Source: Methylobacterium sp. Leaf99
GTDB taxonomy: Bacteria; Pseudomonadota; Alphaproteobacteria; Rhizobiales; Beijerinckiaceae
Assembly: GCF_001422375.1 (NCBI RefSeq)
Contig: NZ_LMMU01000001.1
Location: 372,223 to 436,222 of the forward strand
Reading direction: 5' to 3'
DNA length: 64,000 nucleotides
Position 1 is the stretch's first letter; each line of letters opens with the position of its first letter. Below, piece after piece: positions 9,221 to 20,200 of the stretch. The notes under the pieces are model-generated. The model was not told where the DNA came from, did no database searches, and worked only from the letters and a program-made list of their open reading frames with translations. A program made the position numbers and the translations under genes.

Positions 9221-10130
9221 CGGCACTCTCCCGGCAGGTGGCGACGGCGCGGAACGCGCGCGTGGACAGGCCCGGCACGGCGGCCGCATCGGCGATCCCG
9301 AGGGCCGACCAGACCGCGACGGCGTCCGTGGCCGCGCCGAAACGGGCGAGGCGCCGTTCCAGTCGGGCCTGCTCGGCATCGAGGGTGTCGAGGTCGAGGC
9401 GCCCGGGTGCCTTGAGGACCTCCCGCACGGCGTCGCGAAACGCGCCGGGGCCGTCATCCACGAAAACATCGGCGCCGCCCATGAGGTAGCGGTGCTTGCC
9501 ACCCATGGTGCGCCAGACCAGGGCGCGGTCGCGGGCATCGAATTCCTCGACGCCCCGGTTGGTCTCGATCACCTCCGGGCCGGTGACGCTGATGCGCCCC
9601 TGCTCGGTGACGACGAGGGCCGAGCAGCAGGCGGCGATGAGTCCGCCGCCGCCGTAGCAGCCCGAACGCCCGCCGATGAGGCCGACGACGCGCGATCCGG
9701 CGCGGCGCGCGTCGACCAGGGCGCGCATGATCTCGGCGATGGCGGTCTCGCCGGCATTGGCCTCCTGCAGGCGGACGCCGCCGGTGTCGAACAGGATCAG
9801 AACGTCCAGGCTGAGGGACTGAGCGGCGCGGAGCAGGCCGACGAGCTTGGCCCCGTGGACCTCCCCCACGGCGCCGCCCATGAAGCGCCCCTCCTGGGCC
9901 GCGACGAGGATCGGGGCGCCGTCGAGGGTCGCGCGTCCGACGATCATGCCGTCGTCGAACTGCTCGGGCAGGTCGAACAGGGCGAGGTGCGGGCTCGTCG
10001 CCCGTTCCTCGGCCCCCACGGCCTCGTGAAAGCTGCCGGGATCGACCAGGGCGGCGACGCGCTGGCGGGCGCTGGCCTCGTACCAGCTCAGGGCTTCGGG
10101 CTCGAAGACGAGATCGATGGCGGGATTCAT
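9207..10130 (-). CDS. mdcD: Malonate decarboxylase beta subunit (MdcD)
   Basis: 307 aa. Catalytic decarboxylase subunit partnered with MdcE, related to the acetyl-CoA carboxylase carboxyltransferase beta subunit but without the N-terminal zinc finger. Visible elements are MGGAVGEVHGAKLVGL, LFDTGGVRLQEANAGE and the glycine-rich SGCYGGGGLIAACCSA. Its ATG overlaps the mdcC stop by 4 nt. Confidence 0.95.
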   Translation of the reverse strand: MNPAIDLVFEPEALSWYEASARQRVAALVDPGSFHEAVGAEERATSPHLALFDLPEQFDDGMIVGRATLDGAPILVAAQEGRFMGGAVGEVHGAKLVGLLRAAQSLSLDVLILFDTGGVRLQEANAGETAIAEIMRALVDARRAGSRVVGLIGGRSGCYGGGGLIAACCSALVVTEQGRISVTGPEVIETNRGVEEFDARDRALVWRTMGGKHRYLMGGADVFVDDGPGAFRDAVREVLKAPGRLDLDTLDAEQARLERRLARFGAATDAVAVWSALGIADAAAVPGLSTRAFRAVATCRESADDAR

Positions 10131-10444
10131 GGCGCGTCTCCGGCGATGAGCCGCGCGCCCTGTGCGAGGCGCAGGGCGACGGTGTCGGGCCGGGCGCCGC
10201 CGTCGTTGATGGCGATGCGCAGGCCGCCCGCCCCGCGCCGCGCCACGAAATCCGCCACCACGGCGGCCCAGACCTCACCGAAGCCGTGGGCGGCCGTGGC
10301 GATCTCGACGGTGCAGCGGTCGGGGGCCAGCACACGCTCCAACAGGACTTCGAGGTTGCCGGACGCGACGACGCCCACGATGGCCCGGGGCTTCGTCCCA
10401 CCGGCCGGGATCGGCGCATCGAGGGTGTAACTGAGACGTTCCAT
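10127..10444 (-). CDS. mdcC: Malonate decarboxylase acyl carrier protein (MdcC, delta)
   Basis: 105 aa. Carries acetyl and malonyl groups on a phosphoribosyl-dephospho-CoA arm during decarboxylation. The attachment serine is probably Ser28 in VGVVASGNLEVLLE, matching the family's SGDLEVL motif. It lies 14 nt after mdcA. C next to A, rather than the Klebsiella ABC order, matches the Acinetobacter mdcACDEGBH arrangement. Confidence 0.94.
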   Translation of the reverse strand: MERLSYTLDAPIPAGGTKPRAIVGVVASGNLEVLLERVLAPDRCTVEIATAAHGFGEVWAAVVADFVARRGAGGLRIAINDGGARPDTVALRLAQGARLIAGDAP

Positions 10445-10458
10445 CAGACGCTCTCCCG

Positions 10459-12105
10459 TCACCAGTTGCGGAATTGGCTCGGCGGCCGGTAGAGGCCGCC
10501 GGACGCCAGCGCGAGATCCTTGATGGAGCGGGCGGCCAGCAGGCTGCGGTCGGCGTCGAGGGGATCGATGCCGAGGTCTTCCGGCCGGCGGATCACCCCG
10601 CGCTCGCGCAGGCGGGCGACCAGGCCGGCATCGCGCCGCCGCCCGATCTCGGTGTAGCCGGCGACCCCCCGGATCGCCTGCTCGCGCTCGTCGGCGTTCC
10701 GGCACAGGAGCAGGTTGGCGATGCCCTCTTCCGTGACGATGTGGGTGACGTCATCGCCGTAGACCATGACGGGCGCCAGCGGCAGATCGAGCTTCTCGGC
10801 CAGCGCCAGGGCGTCGAGGCGCTCCACGAACAGGGGCACGTTGCCGTCGCCGAAGGTCTCGCCGATCTGCACCACGAGCTTGCGGCCCCGGCGCAGGGGC
10901 GCCGGCGTGTCGGGATCGGCCTCGGCCCCCGCCTTGAGCCAGGGCTCGCTCGGATGGCGGCGGCCGCGCGGGTCGGACCCCATGTTGGGCGCGCCGCCGA
11001 ACCCGGCGATGCGGTTGGTGGTCACCGTCGAGCTGTGGCCGGAGAGATCGATCTGCAGGGTCGAGCCGATGAACAGGTCGCAGGCATAGAGCCCCGCCGT
11101 CTGGCAGAAGGCGCGGTTGGAGCGGAGCGACCCGTCCGCCCCCGTGAAGTAGATGTCCGGCCGGGCGGCGATGTAGTCGTCCATCCCGACCTCGGAGCCG
11201 AAGCAGTGGATCTGCTCGACCCAGCCCGCCTCGATGGCGGGAATCAGGGTCGGGTGCGGGTTGAGCGCCCAATGGGTGCAGACTTTCCCACGCAGGCCGA
11301 GCTTTTCGCCGTAGGTCGGCAGCATCAATTCGATGGCGGCGGTGTTGAAGCCGATGCCGTGGTTGAGGCGGCGGATGCCGTAGGGCGCGTAGAGCCCCTT
11401 GATCGCCAGCATCGCCGTGAGGATCTGGGTCTCGGTGATGGCGCCCGGATCGCGGGTGAACAGGGGCTCGACGTAGAACGGCTTGCCCGCCTCCACCACG
11501 AAGTGGACCCGGTCGCCGGGGATGTCGACGCGGGGCACCCGGTCGACGATCCGGTCCACCTGCGCCACCACAAGACCGTCCTTGAAGCTCGTGGCCTCGA
11601 CGACGGTGGGCGTGTCCTCGGTGTTGGGGCCGGTGTAGAGGTTGCCGTCGCGGTCGGCGCTCACCGCCGCGATGAGGGCCACCTGCGGCGTCAGGTCGAT
11701 GAAGTAGCGGGCGAACAGTTCGAGGTAGGTGTGGACCGCGCCGAGCTCGATCTGCCCGCCATAGAGCATCCGGGCGATGCGCGCCGCCTGCGGACCGGAA
11801 TACGAATAGTCGAGCCGGCGCGCGATGCCCTTCTCGAACACGTCGAGATGGGACGGCAGGACGATGCCCGACTGCACCATGTGCAGGCCGTGGATCACCG
11901 CCGGGTCGACCTCCGCCAGGGCGTCGGCGAGGACATCGGCCTGCTTCTGGTTGTCGCCTTCGAGGCAGACCCGGTCGCCCGGGCGCAGGATCGCTTCGAG
12001 GAAGGGCGCGAGATCGGACAGGGCCACGACCTTGCCGCGGGCGAAGGACGCGCCGGCAGCGATCCGTGCCGCGCGGGCGGCCCCCTGCGTCGCCCAATCC
12101 CTCAT
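10459..12105 (-). CDS. mdcA: Malonate decarboxylase alpha subunit, acetyl-S-ACP:malonate ACP transferase (MdcA)
   Basis: 548 aa, the usual family length. It exchanges acetyl for malonyl on MdcC, starting each catalytic cycle. The sequence has the CoA-transferase-like fold of the citrate lyase alpha-subunit relatives. Recognisable stretches are RPGDRVCLEGDNQKQADVLA, GIGFNTAAIELMLPTYGEKL and the STVTTNRIAGFGGAPNMGSD region near residue 380. The ATG at 12105 gives the canonical start (RDWATQGAARAARIAAG). It is the first gene of the operon, with a GntR-type operator-like sequence about 70 nt upstream. Confidence 0.96.
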   Translation of the reverse strand: MRDWATQGAARAARIAAGASFARGKVVALSDLAPFLEAILRPGDRVCLEGDNQKQADVLADALAEVDPAVIHGLHMVQSGIVLPSHLDVFEKGIARRLDYSYSGPQAARIARMLYGGQIELGAVHTYLELFARYFIDLTPQVALIAAVSADRDGNLYTGPNTEDTPTVVEATSFKDGLVVAQVDRIVDRVPRVDIPGDRVHFVVEAGKPFYVEPLFTRDPGAITETQILTAMLAIKGLYAPYGIRRLNHGIGFNTAAIELMLPTYGEKLGLRGKVCTHWALNPHPTLIPAIEAGWVEQIHCFGSEVGMDDYIAARPDIYFTGADGSLRSNRAFCQTAGLYACDLFIGSTLQIDLSGHSSTVTTNRIAGFGGAPNMGSDPRGRRHPSEPWLKAGAEADPDTPAPLRRGRKLVVQIGETFGDGNVPLFVERLDALALAEKLDLPLAPVMVYGDDVTHIVTEEGIANLLLCRNADEREQAIRGVAGYTEIGRRRDAGLVARLRERGVIRRPEDLGIDPLDADRSLLAARSIKDLALASGGLYRPPSQFRNW

Positions 12106-12492
12106 GGTCCGCCTCCGTGCCCTGGATGGCTCTATATGCAATGATGCTGCATCTCGCATGCATCTGGCAAGCGCTTGCATACAAGACCCTGAAAGCTGCC
12201 GATAATGTGGCGCCGGACTGCGCGTTTCCGCCGCATTCACCGAACCTTCAACCTATCCCTGTCTCATTCCCGTGCGGATTGGATGCGACGCATGTCGGAC
12301 CGCCGGACGTGAAAGTCCGGCCCGACGCGCGGATCGGGACGGGGCTCGCGGGACCGAGAGGTCCGGCAGATCCGTCACGCACGAAGCAAAAGGTGGCAGG
12401 CACGACGTCTCGGACCATCGCCCACGGGGCTGTCCGCGACGAGGCGCTCAAGCGACCGGCCGCGCGCCGATGGGCATGAGGGGGACCTGCAC
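12106..12492. other. Divergent intergenic region between mdcA and glgP
   Basis: 387 nt without a gene. The mdc side (12121-12190) is AT-richer and contains a cluster of palindromic elements: ATATGCAATGATGCTGCATC, GCAAGCGCTTGC (12167-12178) and the GntR-like site at 12173-12186. The glgP side holds an inverted repeat at 12294-12326 (GTCGG..GCCGGAC / GTCCGGC.CCGAC), which could be a leader hairpin. No further coding frame is convincing. Confidence 0.5.
12173..12186. promoter_or_regulatory. MatR/MdcY-like GntR operator upstream of mdcA
   Basis: On the minus strand the sequence reads TCTTGTATGCAAGC, matching 12 of 14 positions of the TCTTGTATACAAGA operator reported for MatR of Rhizobium malonate genes; MdcY of Acinetobacter uses the related ATTGTATACAAT. 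It is 68-81 nt upstream of the mdcA start. The regulator gene is not in this window. Confidence 0.5.
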
Positions 12493-15021
<2,529 letters not shown>

Positions 15022-15036
15022 CGCCACCCACCGAGC

Positions 15037-15064
15037 GCCCCGGCCGATCCGCATCGGCTGGGGC
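15037..15064. terminator. Bidirectional terminator between glgP and rcdA
   Basis: GCCCCGGCCGAT (15037-15048) pairs with ATCGGCTGGGGC (15053-15064), a 12-bp stem with one G-U pair and a 4-nt loop, between the stops of convergent glgP and rcdA. Confidence 0.7.
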
Positions 15065-15080
15065 TGCTTGCATCAGGGGT

Positions 15081-15608
15081 TCAATGCGCCGTGCCGAAGG
15101 CGGCGAGCAGGCGGCTGTGCTGGGCGGCCACGGGGCTCGCGACGGCCACCGGCGTCGGACGCTCGTCGGTGATCACGGTGTCGAGGTGCAGGATGCGGGC
15201 ATGCATCCGGCGCGAGCGCACGATGAGGTCCTGGAGGCGCGCCGGCAGGATGCCGAACACGTCGGCCTTGAACGGATCGGGCGTGGCGAGGCGCACACGG
15301 GTCTTCTCCTCCAGGGCCTCGTTGGGGGTCAGCTCCCCCTCGGCCACGGCGCGCTGTACCAGGAGCCAGGAGGCGATCTGCATGAGGCGGGTGGTGAGCC
15401 GCATGGTCTCGCTGGCGTAGCTCAGGGTGCCGTCCCGCGACATCAGGCGCGATTCCTCGCGGCCCTCGCCGTCGAGATAGGCGGCCGCCTCCTCCACCAT
15501 GGTCATGCCTTCGCGAAACAGCGTCTTGAAGGCGTCCGAGCCGACATAGGTGTCACCGAAGTTGACCCAGTCCCGCTCGTCCCGGAATGTGACGTCGAAT
15601 CCGTTCAT
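15081..15608 (-). CDS. rcdA: RcdA-like (DUF1465) adaptor for regulated proteolysis of CtrA
   Basis: 175 aa. In Caulobacter RcdA delivers CtrA to the ClpXP protease, with CpdR and PopA, at the swarmer-to-stalked transition. Diagnostic segments are AFKTLFREGMTMVEEAAAYL and ETMRLTTRLMQIASWLLVQR, both highly conserved in the family, followed by a variable tail. The ATG at 15608 is preferred because GGGAGG lies 4 nt upstream; an ATG four codons earlier lacks such a site. The upstream region carries a perfect CtrA box, as expected if CtrA controls its own destruction factor. Confidence 0.88.
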   Translation of the reverse strand: MNGFDVTFRDERDWVNFGDTYVGSDAFKTLFREGMTMVEEAAAYLDGEGREESRLMSRDGTLSYASETMRLTTRLMQIASWLLVQRAVAEGELTPNEALEEKTRVRLATPDPFKADVFGILPARLQDLIVRSRRMHARILHLDTVITDERPTPVAVASPVAAQHSRLLAAFGTAH

Positions 15609-15717
15609 CGTGCCTCCCATGCGGCGACCGGCCGGCCTGTCGTCCCGGACTGGGACATCGGCGGCGCCGTCCCCGTGTGTTGCGCAATGCTAACGCCGCA
15701 GGCCGGCCGACGCGCCC

Positions 15718-15732
15718 TTAAGCCGTGGTTAA
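15718..15732. promoter_or_regulatory. CtrA box between rcdA and rpmH
   Basis: TTAA (15718-15721), GCCGTGG, TTAA (15729-15732) followed by CC: an exact TTAA-N7-TTAA. It lies 110 nt upstream of rcdA and about 216 nt upstream of rpmH. Because rcdA is a known CtrA target in Caulobacter, rcdA is the likely controlled gene (inference). Confidence 0.7.
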
Positions 15733-15790
15733 CCTTAATCGGGGCGCCTCCGATCCGGCGGTTTCATGCCCCTCGGACGGAGCGCGCGCG

Positions 15791-15819
15791 TTGACTCCGC
15801 GCCGGCCATCCGCCATAAG
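15791..15819 (+). promoter_or_regulatory. Sigma-70-type promoter toward rpmH
   Basis: TTGACT (15791-15796), a 17-nt spacer, then CATAAG (15814-15819). The -35 is near consensus. It would drive rpmH-rnpA-yidC. Confidence 0.45.
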
Positions 15820-15947
15820 CCGCGCCATCGCGACGCGGCGCTCTTCTGGGCGCTGTTCGCGCTTGCAGACACATTCTGGACGCGTGACGGGGCCTGCACT
15901 GGCGGTGAAGCCTGCGGCACCCATCCTCGGCCATCGGAGATCGCGCC

Positions 15948-16082
15948 GTGAAGAGAACCTATCAGCCCAGCAAGCTCGTGCGTAAGCGTCGTCACGGCTT
16001 CCGTGCCCGTATGGCCACCGCCGGTGGCCGCAAGGTGATCGCGGCCCGCCGCTCCCATGGCCGCAAGAAACTGTCGGCCTAA
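15948..16082 (+). CDS. rpmH: 50S ribosomal protein L34
   Basis: 44 aa, GTG start. The protein begins [19 protein letters not shown] and ends in a run rich in Arg and Lys ([11 protein letters not shown]), the family's full length. It binds 23S rRNA in the large subunit. It is followed 39 nt later by rnpA, the near-universal rpmH-rnpA order. A GGAGA lies 11 nt upstream of the GTG. Confidence 0.97.
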   Translation: MKRTYQPSKLVRKRRHGFRARMATAGGRKVIAARRSHGRKKLSA

Positions 16083-16121
16083 GATCAAGGTATCGCGCCG
16101 CCTTCGCGCGGCGCGTCCCGC

Positions 16122-16706
16122 ATGGACCCGGCCCCGGGCCGCGAGATCGGATCGGCCGTGTCGACGATCGGACGGTTGACCCAGCGCAAGGACTTCCTGG
16201 CCGCGGCGGGAGGCCGGCGTTTCCATACGGAGCGCTTCTCCGCCCAAGGGCGGTTGCGCGACGTCGCGGAGCCCAAGGCTTCGCCGCAGGTCGTCGCGCA
16301 AGAAAGCCTGCGAATCGGCTTCACCATCACCAAGCGCGTCGGGCATGCCACAGAGCGCAACCGCATCCGGCGGCGCCTGCGCGCCGTCGTGCTTGCGGCG
16401 GCCGATGCCCTGCCGAACCCGACGGCCGACATCGTGCTTGTCGCTCGACGCCCGGCCCTGTCGGCGCCCTTCGCGACGCTGATCGAAGACCTGCGCCGTG
16501 CCGTGCCCATCGTGACGAAGCCGCAGGCGCGCAAGGAATCTTCGGACCCCGACCGCCCGGCTTCGCGGCGCGGTCGTGGCAAGGGGACGTCTGGCGCATC
16601 GGGCGCGATGCCGCTATTGGCCTCTGGCCCCGAGGCGGCCCAGACGGCCCGCGCCACGGCGCCCTCCCCCATTCCCAACGCATGCGACGGACCGACCGAT
16701 GGGTAA
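16122..16706 (+). CDS. rnpA: Ribonuclease P protein component, with long C-terminal tail
   Basis: 194 aa. Protein subunit of RNase P, which trims tRNA 5' leaders. The core spans residues about 15-130: [32 protein letters not shown] (the RNR signature) and [12 protein letters not shown]. About 60 residues beyond the usual end are low-complexity (Ser, Ala, Gly, Pro) and run 8 nt into yidC. A GTG at 16158 would give a shorter N-terminus closer to the family average. Confidence 0.93.
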   Translation: MDPAPGREIGSAVSTIGRLTQRKDFLAAAGGRRFHTERFSAQGRLRDVAEPKASPQVVAQESLRIGFTITKRVGHATERNRIRRRLRAVVLAAADALPNPTADIVLVARRPALSAPFATLIEDLRRAVPIVTKPQARKESSDPDRPASRRGRGKGTSGASGAMPLLASGPEAAQTARATAPSPIPNACDGPTDG

Positions 16707-18561
16707 TGACAAGACGAACATGATCGTCGCGATCGCCCTGTCGCTGGCGGTCCTGCTCGGCTGGAACTACTTCATCGCCGCGCCTCGCGTGGAGCAGCAG
16801 CGGCAGGCCACGCTCCAGGCCCAGGCGCTCCAGGGCAAGGCCGCGACCTCGCCCGACGGCGTCCCGAGTGCCAGCCCGAAGGAGGGCGGCCCGGCCGCTC
16901 CCGTGCCCGGCACCCTGCCGGGCGCCGCCGGCGGCACCCAGGGCGGCGTCGAGCCCCGCGAGGCGGTCATCGCCCGCTCGCCCCGCGTGACTATCGACAC
17001 GCCGGCGCTCTCCGGCTCCATCGCCCTCAAGGGCGCGCGCATCGACGACGTGCTGCTGAAGAACTACCACGAGACCGTGGACGACAAGAGCCCGCGCATC
17101 GTGCTGCTGTCGCCGACCGGGACGGCCAATCCGTATTACGGCGAATTCGGCTGGGTCGGCCAGAATGCCGGTCCCCTGCCGGGCAGCGACACGGCCTGGA
17201 CCGCCGACGCCACCACCCTGTCGGTGGGCAAGCCCGTCACCCTGAGCTTCGACAACGGGGCCGGCCTCCTGTTCCGCCGCATCATCGCGGTGGACGACAA
17301 GTTCATGTTCACGGTCCGCGACGAGGTCGAGAACAAGGGTGCGGCCGCCGTGAGCCTGTACCCGTATGGCCTGGTCTCGCGCTGGGGCAAGCCGACGACG
17401 CAGGGCTACTACGTGCTCCACGAGGGCATGATCGGCGTGCTCGGCGCCGAGGGCCTGCAGGAATACACCTACGACCACCTCGCCAAGGAGCCCGTGCTCG
17501 GCAACGTCGCCACCAAGGGCAAGTCCTGGGCCGGCGTCACCGGCGGCTTCGTCGGCATCACCGACAAGTACTGGGCCGCCGCCGCGATCCCCGACCAGGC
17601 CGCCCCCTACACCGGCAGCTTCACCGAGCGCACGGATGGGGCGACGAAGGTCTATCAGGCGAGCGTGCTCGGCGGCGTGCGCGTCGTCGATCCCGGCGCC
17701 ACGGCCACCGCGACGCAGCAGCTCTTCGCCGGTGCCAAGGAAGTCAACACCATCAACGGCTACCAGAAGGACCTCGGCATCGAGAAGTTCGATCTCATGA
17801 TCGACTGGGGCTGGTTCCACTTCATCACCAAGCCGATGTTCCGGGCGCTCGACTTCTTCTTCCACCTGTTCGGCAATTTCGGCGTCGCGATCCTGGTCGT
17901 GACCCTGTGCCTCAAGCTCCTGTTCCTGCCCATCGCCAACAAGTCCTACCAGTCCATGGCCAAGATGAAGGCCGTGCAGCCGGAAATGGCTTCCATCCGC
18001 GAGCGCTACGGCGACGACAAGCTGAAGCAGCAGCAGGCGATGATGGAGCTCTACAAGAAGGAGAAGATCAATCCGGTCGCCGGCTGCTGGCCGGTGCTGA
18101 TCCAGATCCCGGTGTTCTTCGCCCTCTACAAGGTGCTGTTCATCACCATCGAGATGCGGCACGCGCCGTTCTTCGGCTGGATCCAGGATCTGGCCGCGCC
18201 CGATCCGACGAGCTTCCTCAACCTGTTCGGCCTGCTGCCCTTCGCAGCCCCGGACATCGTCCACCTCGGCATCTGGCCCATCATCATGGGCATCACGATG
18301 TTCATCCAGATGAAGATGAACCCCGCGCCGCCGGACCCGGTCCAGGCGCAGATCTTCACCTTCATGCCGATCGTGTTCACCTTCATGCTCGGCTCGTTCC
18401 CGGCCGGCCTGGTGATCTACTGGGCCTGGAACAACACTCTCTCGGTGATCCAGCAATACGTCATCATGCGCCGCAATGGCGTGAAGGTGGAGTTGTGGGA
18501 CAACATCTCGGGGATGTTCAAGAAGAAGCCCACCGACAAGAACGCGGTCGCCAAGAACTGA
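16699..18561 (+). CDS. yidC: Membrane protein insertase YidC
   Basis: 620 aa. Inserts and folds inner-membrane proteins, alone or with SecYEG. TM1 is residues about 7-25 ([19 protein letters not shown]), followed by a Pro/Ala-rich linker and a large periplasmic P1 domain (about 70-380). The conserved insertase core follows, with [51 protein letters not shown] and a C-terminal [18 protein letters not shown] helix. It overlaps the rnpA stop by 8 nt. Confidence 0.97.
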   Translation: MGNDKTNMIVAIALSLAVLLGWNYFIAAPRVEQQRQATLQAQALQGKAATSPDGVPSASPKEGGPAAPVPGTLPGAAGGTQGGVEPREAVIARSPRVTIDTPALSGSIALKGARIDDVLLKNYHETVDDKSPRIVLLSPTGTANPYYGEFGWVGQNAGPLPGSDTAWTADATTLSVGKPVTLSFDNGAGLLFRRIIAVDDKFMFTVRDEVENKGAAAVSLYPYGLVSRWGKPTTQGYYVLHEGMIGVLGAEGLQEYTYDHLAKEPVLGNVATKGKSWAGVTGGFVGITDKYWAAAAIPDQAAPYTGSFTERTDGATKVYQASVLGGVRVVDPGATATATQQLFAGAKEVNTINGYQKDLGIEKFDLMIDWGWFHFITKPMFRALDFFFHLFGNFGVAILVVTLCLKLLFLPIANKSYQSMAKMKAVQPEMASIRERYGDDKLKQQQAMMELYKKEKINPVAGCWPVLIQIPVFFALYKVLFITIEMRHAPFFGWIQDLAAPDPTSFLNLFGLLPFAAPDIVHLGIWPIIMGITMFIQMKMNPAPPDPVQAQIFTFMPIVFTFMLGSFPAGLVIYWAWNNTLSVIQQYVIMRRNGVKVELWDNISGMFKKKPTDKNAVAKN

Positions 18562-18584
18562 TCTTTTTGACAAGAACTGATCTT
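18552..18584 (+). repeat. 19-bp tandem duplication covering the yidC stop
   Basis: CAAGAACTGATCTT occurs at 18552-18565 and again at 18571-18584 (19-bp period). The first copy encodes the last residues and the stop of yidC, so the second is a non-coding copy of the gene's 3' end. Confidence 0.7.
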
Positions 18585-18639
18585 CTGGGCGTGCCGCCGT
18601 CCCGCGATCGGCGGCACGGCGCTGCACCCGCACCACACC

Positions 18640-18670
18640 GGTCCTTCCCGTCTCAGCGACGGGGAGGACC
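18640..18670 (+). terminator. Strong hairpin between yidC and engB
   Basis: GGTCCTTCCCGTC (18640-18652) pairs with GACGGGGAGGACC (18658-18670), 13 bp with one G-U and a 5-nt loop, followed by a T-rich GTCCTGTTTC. A second 8-bp stem lies upstream (GTGCCGCC 18591-18598 / GGCGGCAC 18610-18617). Probably ends the rpmH-rnpA-yidC transcript. Confidence 0.6.
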
Positions 18671-18698
18671 GTCCTGTTTCTCGCGTGTCGGCTGGTTG

Positions 18699-19394
18699 AT
18701 GGCGGATACGCCCGCTTCCGAACGGTCCCACGCCATGTCCCAAGCCGACACCCAAGCCGAAGACGCCGCACTCCTGGAGTCCGGCCGCCTGCTGTTCGCG
18801 GGGGCCGCCGACTTCCTGTCCTCGGCCCCCACGGTCGTCGCCCTGCCGCCCATGAAGGGTGTCGAGATCGCCTTCGCGGGCCGCTCCAACGTCGGCAAGT
18901 CGAGCCTCGTCAACGCGCTCACCGGCCGCAACACCCTGGCGCGGACCTCGCACACGCCCGGCCGCACCCAGCAGCTCAACTTCTTCGACATCGGCGGGCG
19001 CCTGACCCTCGTCGACATGCCGGGCTACGGCTACGCGGCGGTGGAGAAGACCAAGGTCGAGGCCTGGACCGACCTCATCCACGACTACCTCAAGGGTCGC
19101 GCCAACCTCGCCCGGGTGTTCATGCTCATCGATTCGCGCCACGGCCTGAAGAGCATCGACACCGATGTCCTCGACGGCCTCGACAAGGCCGCCGTGAGCT
19201 ATCAGGTGGTGCTGACCAAGGGCGACGCCCTGAAGAAATCCGAGGTCGAGGCCCGCATCGAGAAGACCCGCGAGGCCCTGTCGAAGCGCCCGGCCGCCTA
19301 TCCGGAGATCCTGATCACCTCGAGCCGCGACGACCGCGGCGTGCCGGAACTGCGCGCCAGCGTCGCCCGGCTGCTCGCCGAGCGCGGCGCATGA
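18699..19394 (+). CDS. engB: Ribosome-biogenesis GTPase EngB (YsxC/YihA)
   Basis: 231 aa from the ATG at 18699; an ATG at 18735 would give 219 aa, and neither has a strong ribosome-binding site. EngB is an essential GTPase needed for large-subunit assembly. G motifs are clear: G1 [10 protein letters not shown]3 [10 protein letters not shown]4 TKGD and G5 TSS near the end. [12 protein letters not shown] is the family switch region. The stop overlaps the next gene by 4 nt (ATGA). Confidence 0.95.
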   Translation: MADTPASERSHAMSQADTQAEDAALLESGRLLFAGAADFLSSAPTVVALPPMKGVEIAFAGRSNVGKSSLVNALTGRNTLARTSHTPGRTQQLNFFDIGGRLTLVDMPGYGYAAVEKTKVEAWTDLIHDYLKGRANLARVFMLIDSRHGLKSIDTDVLDGLDKAAVSYQVVLTKGDALKKSEVEARIEKTREALSKRPAAYPEILITSSRDDRGVPELRASVARLLAERGA

Positions 19395-19765
19395 CCCTGC
19401 CCGACCGCATCCTCCTGGCACTGGGGGCCCTTGCCGGGCTGCTGGGCGTCGCGGCGAGCGCGGCGGCGGCCCACATCGCCGGGGCCGACAGCCTGAAGAC
19501 GGCCGCGCAGTTCCTGCTGTTCCACGCCCCCGCCATCCTCGGACTGGTGGCCCTGGCCGCCACGGGCACGACGCACCGCCTCGTCACGCGGCTGGCCGCC
19601 GCCGCCCTCGTGCTGGGCCTCGTCCTGTTCTCCGGCGACCTCGCCCTGCGGGCGCTCCACGGCACGCCGCTGTTCCCCATGGCGGCCCCGACCGGTGGTT
19701 TCGCGCTGATGGGCGGATGGTTGCTGGCGGCCGTGGCGGCGTTCGTTCCGGTCCGGGTCCGGTAG
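19391..19765 (+). CDS. DUF423 family membrane protein
   Basis: 124 aa with four hydrophobic segments (about residues 5-27, 38-58, 65-87 and 98-122). [19 protein letters not shown] is a typical DUF423 stretch and [10 protein letters not shown] is also conserved in the family. Function is unknown for the whole family. It is translationally coupled to engB through an ATGA overlap. Confidence 0.85.
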   Translation: MTLPDRILLALGALAGLLGVAASAAAAHIAGADSLKTAAQFLLFHAPAILGLVALAATGTTHRLVTRLAAAALVLGLVLFSGDLALRALHGTPLFPMAAPTGGFALMGGWLLAAVAAFVPVRVR

Positions 19766-19800
19766 GAGAACCGGCGCGTGCCCCAGCTACGACCGACCCG

Positions 19801-20037
19801 ATGAGCATCGTCTTCAACGAACAGACCAAACTCCTCGCGACCGCGCTCAACACGGCGGCGACATCCTGCTTCACCGTCGGGATCGCGACGCCCGTGGCCG
19901 GCTACATCTACAATGTCAGCAATCTGCAGGTGACGCTGAAACCGCTTTCCCTGATGCTGGGGATTGGCGGTTGGCTTACCGCTGCGACCATCCTACATCT
20001 TCTGGCGAGGCGCACGCTGAAGGAGCTCACGCCATGA
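19801..20037 (+). CDS. Small two-segment membrane protein, unknown
   Basis: 78 aa, not recognised. It starts MSIVFNEQTKLLATALNTAA and has two hydrophobic segments, about residues 15-36 and 48-68, ending with a short basic tail (ARRTLKEL). It overlaps the next small gene by ATGA, so the two are probably made together. Base use is slightly AT-richer than its neighbours. Confidence 0.65.
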   Translation: MSIVFNEQTKLLATALNTAATSCFTVGIATPVAGYIYNVSNLQVTLKPLSLMLGIGGWLTAATILHLLARRTLKELTP

Positions 20038-20189
20038 ACGAGCTGGCCATTCTCGCATTCGTCGTCACGCCCGCCATCGTCGTCGTGATGGGATATGTCG
20101 CCGTCCGCCTGCACGAGGCCGCGGGCCGTCGTCAGGCGCGCAATCCGGTTCCGACGTCGAACCGTGCCGCCGGCCAGCAGGGACGATAG
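20034..20189 (+). CDS. Small single-pass membrane protein, unknown
   Basis: 51 aa. One strongly hydrophobic helix at residues 4-24 (LAILAFVVTPAIVVVMGYVA) is followed by a basic, Gln/Asn-rich tail. The start overlaps the stop of the preceding small membrane gene, suggesting a two-subunit unit. No family is recognised. Confidence 0.6.
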   Translation: MNELAILAFVVTPAIVVVMGYVAVRLHEAAGRRQARNPVPTSNRAAGQQGR

Positions 20190-20200
20190 GACATCGAGAC

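Larger units (their letters stand above)
15609..15947. other. Divergent regulatory region between rcdA and rpmH
   Basis: 339 nt with no convincing gene. It contains the CtrA box at 15718-15732 with a third TTAA at 15735-15738, a promoter-like TTGACT-N17-CATAAG toward rpmH, and a GACTC (a possible CcrM GANTC site) at 15793. The 130 nt just before rpmH contain no obvious hairpin. Confidence 0.5.

Noticed and set aside
12167..12178. GCAAGCGCTTGC as a LacI-type operator
   Set aside because: The palindrome has the right centre for LacI proteins, but no LacI gene is nearby and the overlapping GntR-like site better fits malonate operons.
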